A stretch of DNA of 5,584 bases from Candidatus Zymogenus sp. (GTDB lineage: Bacteria; Desulfobacterota; Zymogenia; Zymogenales; Zymogenaceae), in assembly GCA_030613285.1 (NCBI GenBank), contig JAUWME010000183.1:1-5584 (forward strand), given 5' to 3'. A program made the translations under genes and the position numbers. Of the stretch, positions 1 to 5,532 are shown in pieces (position 1 is the first letter of the stretch; every line of letters starts with the position of its first letter). The notes below the pieces were generated by a model that did no database searches, was not told the DNA's origin, and saw only the letters and a program-made list of their open reading frames with translations.

Positions 1-57
1 TCCAGCGGTGGAAGATGCGGGTTAAGTTTTGAATATTGCCCAGTTTGATAAATTTAT

Positions 58-82
58 AGGGGCGGGTTTTAAACCCGCCCCT
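58..82. terminator. Strong GC-rich intrinsic terminator, probably bidirectional
   Basis: GGGGCGGG at 59-66 pairs with CCCGCCCC at 74-81, and the TTT/AAA inside can extend the stem. On the plus strand it is followed after one G by six T (84-89), the classical intrinsic terminator layout. On the minus strand the stem is preceded by six A and followed by the AT-rich TATAAATTTATC, so it may also stop transcription arriving from the right. It most likely ends a plus-strand gene whose coding part lies left of the window. It would also suit the possible minus-strand frame ending at 101. Confidence 0.85.
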
Positions 83-100
83 GTTTTTTAGTTATATATT

Positions 101-274
101 TTAAATCAAATCAGGTATTTTTTCTCCCGTCGATAAGTACTGTTTATTATTCCATGCATTCGCCAATATTTCAAATTCAATATATAGAACTCTTTTACCT
201 CTTATTTGACGGAATTCCTTTATATATGGAAAAAACCTATCGTATATAAATTGAACAGACCAACTCACGTTCAA
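101..274 (-). pseudogene. Possible short or remnant protein-coding frame (57 codons, no ATG)
   Basis: Reading the minus strand from a TTG at 274-272 (directly preceded by an in-frame TAA at 277-275) gives 57 sense codons and a TAA stop at 103-101. The translation has a protein-like mix of aromatic and charged residues (for example DRFFPYIKEFRQIRGKRVLY, then ILANAWNNKQYL, ending GEKIPDLI). A stop-free run of this length is not expected often in such AT-rich DNA, and it ends about 12 bases before a terminator hairpin that also fits minus-strand transcription. Against a working gene: no ATG, only TTG or GTG as possible starts, no Shine-Dalgarno before them, and overlap with an inverted repeat. 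An open frame in another phase runs into it from upstream (minus strand, ending TAG at 239-237), so a frameshifted remnant of a longer gene is possible. I do not recognise the family. It could simply be chance. Confidence 0.3.
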
Positions 275-300
275 TTATTGAAAACGAAATAGGTTTTTTC
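229..300. repeat. Nested inverted repeat
   Basis: The outer arms GAAAAAACCTAT (229-240) and ATAGGTTTTTTC (289-300) are perfect 12-bp inverted repeats, with two further G-T type pairs possible outside. Inside them AATTGAAC (249-256) and GTTCAATT (269-276) form a second perfect 8-bp inverted repeat around a 12-base loop. As plus-strand RNA it would fold into a long AU-rich stem with an internal loop, ending in a U run, so it could act as a weak terminator of read-through toward the antiporter promoter. It could equally be a cruciform-prone DNA site or a small mobile-element remnant. No target duplications or flanking transposase are visible. Confidence 0.6.
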
Positions 301-358
301 TGGTCTCTGCGGTGCAAATTCAAGCAAAGAAAGATCGTAACCCGAAGGGAAAACAATA

Positions 359-387
359 TTGACATATTGAAATATCTCGTGTAGAAT
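359..387 (+). promoter_or_regulatory. Sigma70-type promoter of the antiporter gene
   Basis: TTGACA at 359-364, a spacer of exactly 17 bases (365-381) and TAGAAT at 382-387 form a near-consensus housekeeping promoter. Transcription would start near 393-396 and give a leader of about 30 bases. AAAGGA at 412-417 lies 8 bases before the ATG at 426 and serves as ribosome binding site. The promoter is downstream of the inverted repeat at 229-300, so that element is not part of this transcript. Confidence 0.8.
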
Positions 388-394
388 TCCACAC
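379..394. promoter_or_regulatory. Imperfect palindrome over the -10 box (candidate operator)
   Basis: GTGTAGAATTCCACAC is a 16-base dyad with a single mismatched pair, centred on GAATTC (384-389). It covers the -10 hexamer (382-387) and the likely transcription start, where a repressor would block polymerase. No regulator gene is adjacent, so the assignment rests only on symmetry and position. Confidence 0.35.
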
Positions 395-425
395 ACAACA
401 TCAAGGATAGTAAAGGAAAAGACAA

Positions 426-2006
426 ATGGAACTGGCCCTTGAAAAAGAGATAATCTGGCTGCTAATAATCGTCACATCAGTCGCCATGATCGTAAGGAGG
501 ATAAAGCTCCCATACACCGTGGCGCTGGTTATGGTGGGGCTTGCCCTCGGTTTCTCTCACGCCCTGCCCGACCTCCACCTCACCCCGGATATCCTCTTTT
601 TTGTCCTGCTGCCGCCGCTCCTTTTTGAGGCGGCGTTTCATCTGGACATCCGGGACTTTTTGAAAAACGGCTGGACTATCGCAATCCTTGCAATCCCAGG
701 AGTCCTCTTTACGATGCTCGTTGTGGCAGGAATCGTCTTTTTGGGGCTTGAAATCACTCAACCCGGCATCGCTGTCAGCATAGGTGCGGTGCTCCTCTTT
801 GGCTCTTTAATCGCTGCAACAGACCCCATCAGCGTCCTTGCCATCTTCAAAAGACTTGGAATATCCAAAAAGTTCACCATAATAATAGAGGGAGAAAGCC
901 TCTTTAACGACGGCACCGCCGTGGTTATTTTCACCATCGTCCTTGCAGCAATCAACGGAGCGGATATCGGCTTGGTTTCTGGCATCCAGAAATTCTTTGT
1001 TTTGGTGGCTGGCGGTATAGCCGTGGGGGCCTGCCTTGGACTTTTTAAGAGTATCTTAACAGCACAGGTGGACGATCACCTCATCGAAATCACCCTCACC
1101 ACAATATTGGTCTACGGCTCATATCTTGTGGCGGAAGAGCTTCACGTATCGGGTGTTATCGCCGTTGTCGTTGCCGGGATGATGAGCGGAAACTTCGGCA
1201 CGAAATATGGGATGTCCCCCACCACAAAACTTGCCATCTCATCGTTTTGGGAATATGTCGTTTTTGTGGTCAACTCCATCGTCTTCATCTTAATTGGGAT
1301 TGAACTTACCGTTGTAAATCTTCTGGACAATATTGTTCCCATCCTCATTGCATGGGGGGCGGTGCTCCTCTCACGGCTTATGGTTATCTATCTTACAAGA
1401 CCCGTTCTCAACTGGCTTGGGAGCGATGTCTCAATGAAGTGGGCGATGGTGCTCGTCTGGGGCGGGATACGGGGGTCAATCTCAATGGTGCTAATTCTCT
1501 CACTCCCCCAGGATTTTCCATTCAGGGAGCTTATCCTATCGATGACCTTTGGGGTTGTCTTTATAACATTGATTGGCCAAGGGATGTCGATGCGGCCGCT
1601 GATGAAGTTTCTTGGCCTTGTTACAGGTACCACAAAGGAGCGAGAAGTCTATGAAAAGTATCGGGGGGGGCTCTCCGCAGTCAGTCGGGTAATGGTTGAA
1701 ATTGAGGAAATGGCCAAAACAAAGATGATATCAAAAGATGTTCATAAAAAGATGAAGGAGGAGTATAAGGAGAGGCTACTGGCGCTGGAGGGTGGACTTT
1801 CCGATCTCCACCTCGAAAAGGACTTTTTAAAGGAGGAGGAGTACATCTCGGTAAAGAGGCATCTTTTGATCGTGGAGAAAAACGCCATAAAGAGCGCCTT
1901 CAGCCAAGGGCTGATCTCTGACGATGCCCTGAAGGAGCTAACAAAAGAGGTGGATGCAAAGTTAGACTTGATGGAAAGTGAGGACGATGAGGGTGGAGAG
2001 GTTTAA
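426..2006 (+). CDS. Sodium/proton antiporter, CPA1 (NhaP/NHE-like) family
   Basis: The 526-residue product is an inner-membrane cation/proton antiporter of the CPA1 family (Na_H_Exchanger domain), which normally exchanges Na+ or K+ for H+ in pH and salt homeostasis. About 12-13 hydrophobic segments fill residues 8-390. Family hallmarks are clear: LLPPLLFEAAF (61-71), the unwound-helix ATDP (131-134), EGESLFNDGTA (155-165) containing the Asn161-Asp162 pair that binds the ion in CPA1 transporters, and WGGIRGS (345-351) with the conserved Arg349. From about residue 400 the protein is hydrophilic and charged, probably helical, and ends in an acidic stretch (ESEDDEGGEV). Such cytoplasmic tails are usual regulatory regions in this family, and the total length is normal. 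The start is supported by AAAGGA 8 bases upstream and a near-consensus promoter. The gene stands alone and ends before a bidirectional terminator. The ion transported (Na+, Li+ or K+) cannot be told from the sequence, so I give no gene symbol. Confidence 0.95.
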   Translation: MELALEKEIIWLLIIVTSVAMIVRRIKLPYTVALVMVGLALGFSHALPDLHLTPDILFFVLLPPLLFEAAFHLDIRDFLKNGWTIAILAIPGVLFTMLVVAGIVFLGLEITQPGIAVSIGAVLLFGSLIAATDPISVLAIFKRLGISKKFTIIIEGESLFNDGTAVVIFTIVLAAINGADIGLVSGIQKFFVLVAGGIAVGACLGLFKSILTAQVDDHLIEITLTTILVYGSYLVAEELHVSGVIAVVVAGMMSGNFGTKYGMSPTTKLAISSFWEYVVFVVNSIVFILIGIELTVVNLLDNIVPILIAWGAVLLSRLMVIYLTRPVLNWLGSDVSMKWAMVLVWGGIRGSISMVLILSLPQDFPFRELILSMTFGVVFITLIGQGMSMRPLMKFLGLVTGTTKEREVYEKYRGGLSAVSRVMVEIEEMAKTKMISKDVHKKMKEEYKERLLALEGGLSDLHLEKDFLKEEEYISVKRHLLIVEKNAIKSAFSQGLISDDALKELTKEVDAKLDLMESEDDEGGEV

Positions 2007-2062
2007 TGTCCCTTTTTGATGGGACAAAATAGTTTAGCATTTAGTGTTAAGGATCAGTTCAA

Positions 2063-2092
2063 AAAAAAGGAGGGATAAATCCCTCCTTTTTT
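2063..2092. terminator. Bidirectional intrinsic terminator between convergent genes
   Basis: GGAGGG (2069-2074) and CCCTCC (2081-2086) form a stem around ATAAAT, flanked by at least six A on the left (2063-2068) and six T on the right (2087-2092). On either strand the hairpin is therefore followed by a T run. It ends the antiporter transcript from the left and the acyl-CoA ligase transcript from the right. A weaker hairpin, TGTCCC/GGGACA at 2007-2026, directly follows the antiporter stop codon but has no T run. Confidence 0.9.
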
Positions 2093-2168
2093 AATAGTAA
2101 TGGAATAGCATCTACAAATGAGCCACCCACTATTGATAGGAGACTCTATCGGGGGCTGTTTGGTCTGG

Positions 2169-3692
2169 CTACTCTTTGTACTCATCCTTCATCTTGTATT
2201 TCAACACCTTACCGCTGGGGTTTCTGGGCAAGGCGTCTAAGAAATAGACCACCTTTGGCCTTTTGTAACCCGGAAGTTTCTTCTTGGCATATGCCATCAT
2301 CTCCTCTTCTGTGGCCTCCTCACCCGGCTTTAAAACCACCGCTGCGTGGATTTTCTCGCCCCAGATTTCATCCGGGAGGCCAAAGACCGCAGATTCTTGA
2401 ACCTTCGGATTTGTAAGAAAGGCATCCTCCACCTCTTTTGCAAAAACGTTCTCCCCGCCTGTCTTTATCATGTCCTTTCTGCGGTCAACAAAATAGAGAA
2501 AACCTTCCTTGTCACTGCTGACGATGTCTCCAGTGTGGAGCCAGCCGTCGATAAAGGTCACCTTCGTCTCGTCGTCTCGTTTGTAATATCCCGATATAAT
2601 CGACGGCCCCTTGAGAAGCAGCTCCCCGGGGTCCCCGACCTTGACTTTACTACCCTTGTCGTCAACAATCTTGTAACTCAAAACCGGGTTGACAACGCCG
2701 ATGGAACCGGCCTTTTCAAACATCATGTTGGGGGTGAGGACGGTGGCGTTTCCACCGCTCGACTCTGTAAGTCCGTAAGTATAAAACATCTGGGCTTTGG
2801 GCATATATTTTTTTACGTCTTTTTTTAGATCGTCGGGAAAAGTGGCGGCGGCCGTTGCAAATATCCTGACGTGGGTGATATCGTACGCAATCGCCTCCGG
2901 AACACCCATGATCCAATTGAACAGGAACGGCGGCACAACAATGGCTATGGTTACCTTCTCCTCGGAGAGGTCTTTCATATATTGGATAGGATCGAAGCGG
3001 TGTTGCAAGATGACCTTTGCCCCCGCTGCCATGAGCGTGTTGAGGCAGTTGTTTATAATGACGTGAAAAAGCGGCAATACCTGAAGGCCGACATCTTCTT
3101 CGGATATGGTCATGACGTTTGTGGTGGTATATATCGCCCACATTGCATTTGCGTGGGTGAGCATAGCAAGCTTGCTGATGCCGGTAGTACCGCCGGTACA
3201 GAGGAATATGTAGGTGTCATCGACAGAAACCTCCACATCCGGTTCCACCTTTTTTCCTTTTTTGAGGAATGATTCGTACTCCCCTGCGAATGGTGCCTTT
3301 TTGCCCCCCACCTGCAGATACGTCTCGACCTTGGGGAGTTCCTCCTTCATGTCAGCTACGATACCTGCAAACTCCTCGTGGTAAATAAGCACTTTGGCGT
3401 CTGAGAGGTCAATGAGATACTTGATGTCAGGCGGTAGGAGCCTTGTTTTTACGGGAAAATAGACCACGCCTATCTTTGCCAAGGCGTAGTTTGCCTCCAC
3501 CATGGCAGGGATATTCTCTGCCAGCATTGCAACCTTGTCTCCTTTTTTGAGACCGAGTGCAAGCAGTGAGTCTGCAAGGCGATTGATCCTGTCGTTTAGT
3601 TCAGTCCAAGTGTAGCGTAAGTCCTCAAAGACAAGGGCCTCCCTGTCTGGAAATTGTATTGCGTTTCTCGATACGATATTTCCAATCGTCAT
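2169..3692 (-). CDS. AMP-forming acyl-CoA ligase (fatty-acid-CoA ligase type)
   Basis: The 507-residue product belongs to the class I adenylate-forming (ANL) superfamily. These enzymes activate a carboxylic acid with ATP to an acyl-adenylate and then form the CoA thioester in the cytoplasm or at the membrane face. Motifs in order: P-loop TGGTTGISK (166-174), YGLTE (306-310), GWLHTGD (383-389), DRRKDMIKTGGENV (403-416), and the C-terminal PRNPSGK (489-495) whose Lys495 should catalyse adenylation. Length and order match complete FadD-like ligases. The P-loop has Ser173 where Pro is usual and Leu175 after the invariant Lys, where Gly is common; it still fits the AMP-binding signature. The ATG is preceded by GGAGGAG ending 4 bases upstream. 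The gene has its own promoter, which is related to those of the three small genes upstream, and it ends at a shared terminator. Medium- to long-chain fatty acids are plausible substrates, but aromatic or short branched acids cannot be excluded. Confidence 0.92.
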   Translation of the reverse strand: MTIGNIVSRNAIQFPDREALVFEDLRYTWTELNDRINRLADSLLALGLKKGDKVAMLAENIPAMVEANYALAKIGVVYFPVKTRLLPPDIKYLIDLSDAKVLIYHEEFAGIVADMKEELPKVETYLQVGGKKAPFAGEYESFLKKGKKVEPDVEVSVDDTYIFLCTGGTTGISKLAMLTHANAMWAIYTTTNVMTISEEDVGLQVLPLFHVIINNCLNTLMAAGAKVILQHRFDPIQYMKDLSEEKVTIAIVVPPFLFNWIMGVPEAIAYDITHVRIFATAAATFPDDLKKDVKKYMPKAQMFYTYGLTESSGGNATVLTPNMMFEKAGSIGVVNPVLSYKIVDDKGSKVKVGDPGELLLKGPSIISGYYKRDDETKVTFIDGWLHTGDIVSSDKEGFLYFVDRRKDMIKTGGENVFAKEVEDAFLTNPKVQESAVFGLPDEIWGEKIHAAVVLKPGEEATEEEMMAYAKKKLPGYKRPKVVYFLDALPRNPSGKVLKYKMKDEYKE

Positions 3693-3732
3693 TGAACTCC
3701 TCCATTAACTTTTTTAAAAACAACTACTATCC

Positions 3733-3761
3733 AAAATAAATTAAAGCAGGAGAAATGTCAA
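3733..3761 (-). promoter_or_regulatory. Promoter of the acyl-CoA ligase gene
   Basis: On the minus strand TTGACA (3761-3756), a 17-base spacer and TATTTT (3738-3733) give a sigma70-like promoter with a leader of about 34 bases before the ATG at 3692. The leader contains GATAGTAGTTGTTTTT and ATGGAGG, resembling the leader of the first small gene (TAGTTGAGTTGTATTTTT and ATGGAGG). This suggests that the ligase promoter and the promoters in the array share ancestry. Confidence 0.65.
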
Positions 3762-3778
3762 GACATTTTCCTGCTTTA
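3742..3778. promoter_or_regulatory. 37-bp palindrome over the ligase -35 region (operator or overlapping terminator)
   Basis: TAAAGCAGGAGAAATGTC (3742-3759) and GACATTTTCCTGCTTTA (3762-3778) are inverted repeats around a central AA, perfect apart from one extra base in the left arm. The -35 hexamer sits at the centre and most of the spacer is covered, an ideal repressor site. On the minus strand the dyad is followed by ATTTATTTT, so RNA reading through from the small gene at 3876-4277 could also form a stem of about 16 bp with a U-rich tail and terminate here. The distal arm (AAAGCAGGAAAATGTC on the minus strand) is shared with the promoters near 4347 and 4938. Confidence 0.6.
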
Positions 3779-3875
3779 GATGAAACATATTAAATTCTCA
3801 ATTATGATTTAAGGCCTTGCAATGCTTTAGCTTCGAGTCGTATTGAGGTTTACAATAAATCTAACTAATATCAAT

Positions 3876-4277
3876 TCAGACATCCTTGCCGTCTAACCAG
3901 TCCTCGGCCTCTTTTATATCATTGAACTGCCTTGAGGTTTCCTCTATTCCACTCTCCCTCAGTGCCCTTCCCCCGGCGATCTTAACTATTGCTTGAGCCT
4001 CAACTAGGGCGGTTTTCCCTAATCCCTCCTCATTGCATATTTCCAAACCTTTGATATGAAGCTGCATGATCTCAGGGGTGGGTGTCTTAGCATCTCTGTT
4101 GTCGACCAACATTGTATAACCGGGAGAAAGGTGTTCTAACATTTTCTTTACATCGTCAATGTAATTCGGAACCTCGGAGGTGTATTGCCAGTAGCCTATT
4201 AATTTTGTATAAAACCTATTTTTTGTCTTATCAACATACATTTCATACTTATCGTTTTTTGCAATCTCTTTTTTCAT
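3876..4277 (-). CDS. Small STAS/SpoIIAA-like protein, array copy 1
   Basis: The soluble 133-residue product has no signal peptide or membrane segment. The apparent secondary structure alternates: strands near 11-16 and 21-28, helix 34-50, strand 54-60 (TMLVDNR), helix 67-84, strand 88-94, helix 97-109, and a final helix ending EAEDWLDGK. This order, with the D-x-R-D turn after the central strand and an F-x-x-x-x-E-A-x-x-W-L ending, resembles the STAS/SpoIIAA-like superfamily of small bacterial proteins. That assignment is by pattern only; the biochemical role is unknown. It is the most divergent copy (about 69% identical to copy 2 and 67% to copy 3), differing mainly at residues 38-58 and 79-94 (for example VKKMLEHL at 43-50 and Glu93-Ala94). 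GGAGG lies 7 bases before the ATG. It is followed by the ligase gene, 183 bases downstream, with a promoter and possible terminator in between. Confidence 0.85.
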   Translation of the reverse strand: MKKEIAKNDKYEMYVDKTKNRFYTKLIGYWQYTSEVPNYIDDVKKMLEHLSPGYTMLVDNRDAKTPTPEIMQLHIKGLEICNEEGLGKTALVEAQAIVKIAGGRALRESGIEETSRQFNDIKEAEDWLDGKDV

Positions 4278-4323
4278 TTTTCTACCTCCATCAAATTCTT
4301 CAAAAATACAACTAACTCAACTA

Positions 4324-4352
4324 AAACTACAATAATGCAAGGGATGTGTCAA
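4324..4352 (-). promoter_or_regulatory. Promoter of array copy 1
   Basis: TTGACA (4352-4347), 17 bases and TAGTTT (4329-4324) on the minus strand. The -35 is directly preceded by AAAGCAGAAAAATGTC, the box seen before the ligase and copy 2 promoters. The spacer contains CTTGCATTATTG, nearly identical to copy 2. Part of a dyad (GCAGAAAAATGTC against GCAAGGGATGTGTC) surrounds the -35, weaker than at the ligase promoter. The leader is about 40 bases. Confidence 0.7.
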
Positions 4353-4436
4353 GACATTTTTCTGCTTTCGATCTGACAAACTAAATTTTCAATTCTGATT
4401 TCAGATATTCCGTTGCTTTGGTTTAGAGTCGTATTG

Positions 4437-4453
4437 AGATTTACAATAAATCT
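4437..4453. repeat. Small hairpin in the 3' flank of array copy 2
   Basis: AGATTTA (4437-4443) and TAAATCT (4447-4453) are a perfect 7-bp inverted repeat with a three-base loop, 14 bases past the stop codon of copy 2. Copy 1 has the same element with one mismatch and copy 3 has a degraded version. There is no T run after it, so it is not a convincing intrinsic terminator; it may protect the 3' end of the message. Confidence 0.4.
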
Positions 4454-4466
4454 AACTAATATCAAT

Positions 4467-4868
4467 TCAGACATCCTTGCCGTCGAGCCAGTCCTCGGCT
4501 TCTTTAATATCATTAAACTGTCTTGTCGTTTCTTCCAGTCCGGCCTCCCTCGTTGCCCTTCTCCCGCCAATCCCAACAATTGCCTGTTCTACAACAAGGG
4601 CAAGTTTACCCATTTCCGCATCGTTTAGCATTTGGAGACCTTTGCCATGAAGCTCCATGATCTTAGGGGGGGGCGTCTTCATGTCTCTGGTGTCGGTCAA
4701 TACCGTAAAACCAGAAGAAAGAAATCCCAATGCCTTCTTATGGTCATCAAGATAATCTGGTACTTCGGAGGGGTCTTGCCAGTAGCCTATGAATTTTATA
4801 TAAAACCGATTTTTTGTCTTATCAACATAGATTTCATAGCTATCGTTTTTTTTAATCTCTTGTTTCAT
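4467..4868 (-). CDS. Small STAS/SpoIIAA-like protein, array copy 2
   Basis: This 133-residue paralog is about 74% identical to copy 3 and 69% to copy 1 by hand alignment, without gaps. Residues shared by all three include NRFY (20-23), WQ (30-31), SEVP (34-37), Asp59, Arg61-Asp62, KTP (64-66), His74, QAI (95-97), Arg104, Arg107-Glu108 and the entire tail QFNDIKEAEDWLDGKDV (117-133). Copy-specific features are Thr58 and Thr60 in the central D-x-R-D strand region, Pro67-Pro68 and the GGRR run at 101-104. The position corresponding to the phosphorylatable Ser of classical anti-sigma antagonists is not an obvious conserved Ser, so regulation by phosphorylation of that kind is doubtful. ATG is supported by GGAGG 7 bases upstream and a private promoter. 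Function unknown; family by pattern only. Confidence 0.85.
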   Translation of the reverse strand: MKQEIKKNDSYEIYVDKTKNRFYIKFIGYWQDPSEVPDYLDDHKKALGFLSSGFTVLTDTRDMKTPPPKIMELHGKGLQMLNDAEMGKLALVVEQAIVGIGGRRATREAGLEETTRQFNDIKEAEDWLDGKDV

Positions 4869-4914
4869 TTTTCTACCTCCTCTAAATTTTTCAAAAAGAC
4901 AACTAATTCAACTA

Positions 4915-4943
4915 ATGCTACAATAATGCAAGAATAGTGTCAA
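4915..4943 (-). promoter_or_regulatory. Promoter of array copy 2
   Basis: TTGACA (4943-4938), 17 bases and TAGCAT (4920-4915) on the minus strand. It is directly preceded by AAAGCAGGAAAATGTC, the same box as the ligase promoter, and followed in the spacer by TTCTTGCATTATTG. GCAGGAAAATGTC upstream and GCAAGAATAGTGTC downstream (opposite strand) form an imperfect dyad around the -35, which suggests binding of a dimeric regulator. Confidence 0.7.
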
Positions 4944-5056
4944 GACATTTTCCTGCTTTTGTTCTGACAAACTAAATTATTATTTCTGATTTCAGATATT
5001 CCGATGCTTTGGTTTCGAGTCGTATTGAAACTTAATAAATCTCAACCAAAGCCTAC

Positions 5057-5458
5057 TCAGACATCCTTGCCATCGAGCCAGTCCTCGGCCTCTTTAATGT
5101 CATTGAACTGACCTGTTGTCTCTTCAATTCCTGCCTCCCTCGTTACCCTTCCTGAGGCAATCTTAATAATTGCCTGATCCACAACAACAGCAAGTTTCCC
5201 TATTCCCGCATCGTTTACCATTTGGAGAGCTTGGCCATGAATCTCAAATATCTCAGTCTTGGGCGTCTTCATATCTCTGTTGTCGGCCAATAACGTAAAA
5301 CCGGGAGAAAGGAATCCTAATCCCTTTTTATGATCTTCAAGATAATCTGGAACCTCGGAGGGGTCTTGCCAGAAACCTATTAATTTTATATAAAACCGAT
5401 TTCTTATCTGATCAACATAGATTTCATACTTATCGTTTTTTGCAATCTCCTTTTTCAT
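5057..5458 (-). CDS. Small STAS/SpoIIAA-like protein, array copy 3
   Basis: The third 133-residue paralog has the same predicted alternating strand/helix layout and the same invariant residues and C-terminal 17 residues as the other copies. It is closer to copy 2 (about 74%) than to copy 1 (about 67%). Distinct features are QIR at 17-19, Phe29 before the shared WQ, KTEIFEI at 67-73, and Gly116 where the others have Arg. GGAGG stands 7 bases before the ATG within a leader almost identical to copy 2 (AGAGGAGGTAGAAAA). All three frames are intact and length-conserved, which argues that each copy is under selection. No enzymatic motif is visible; a protein-binding or small-ligand-binding role would suit the suspected STAS-like fold but is inference. 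Confidence 0.85.
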   Translation of the reverse strand: MKKEIAKNDKYEIYVDQIRNRFYIKLIGFWQDPSEVPDYLEDHKKGLGFLSPGFTLLADNRDMKTPKTEIFEIHGQALQMVNDAGIGKLAVVVDQAIIKIASGRVTREAGIEETTGQFNDIKEAEDWLDGKDV

Positions 5459-5503
5459 TTTTCTACCTCCTCTAATTTTTCAAAAATGCAAGAAACATGA
5501 CTA

Positions 5504-5532
5504 AAAGTATAATAAAGCGGTGGCAATATCAA
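5504..5532 (-). promoter_or_regulatory. Promoter of array copy 3 (divergent version)
   Basis: TTGATA (5532-5527), 17 bases and TACTTT (5509-5504) on the minus strand. The spacing is the same as in the other array promoters, but the upstream AAAGCAGGAAAATGTC box is replaced by AGAACTAAAAAGGCC and the dyad is lost. A TTTCTTGCA segment like that in the copy 2 spacer lies instead in the leader (5495-5487). If the box is an operator, this copy is controlled differently. Confidence 0.6.

Noticed and set aside
1..48. C-terminal end of an upstream plus-strand gene
   Set aside because: The terminator at 58-82 implies one, but three frames end at 25, 32 and 48 and none can be chosen from so few codons.
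301..358. Riboswitch or leader RNA ahead of the antiporter, since Na+ and Li+ riboswitches precede some antiporter genes
   Set aside because: The near-consensus promoter lies downstream at 359-387, so this stretch is not in the leader, and no conserved riboswitch core is recognisable. Only a small CCC-GAA-GGG hairpin is seen.
237..425. Minus-strand 62-codon frame with an ATG at 425
   Set aside because: It runs through the antiporter promoter and ribosome binding site, has no ribosome binding site of its own that I can see, and its translation does not look like a known protein. It is considered only as a possible upstream part of the remnant at 101-274.
2121..2157. Hairpin AGCC...GGCT with inner GATAG/CTATC near the end of the ligase gene
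   Set aside because: The stems are short and interrupted with no T run; the terminator at 2063-2092 explains the region better.
2346..3272. Long open frames on the strand opposite to, or in another phase of, the ligase gene
   Set aside because: They lack ribosome binding sites and family features and lie inside a gene with all expected motifs; they are shadow frames.
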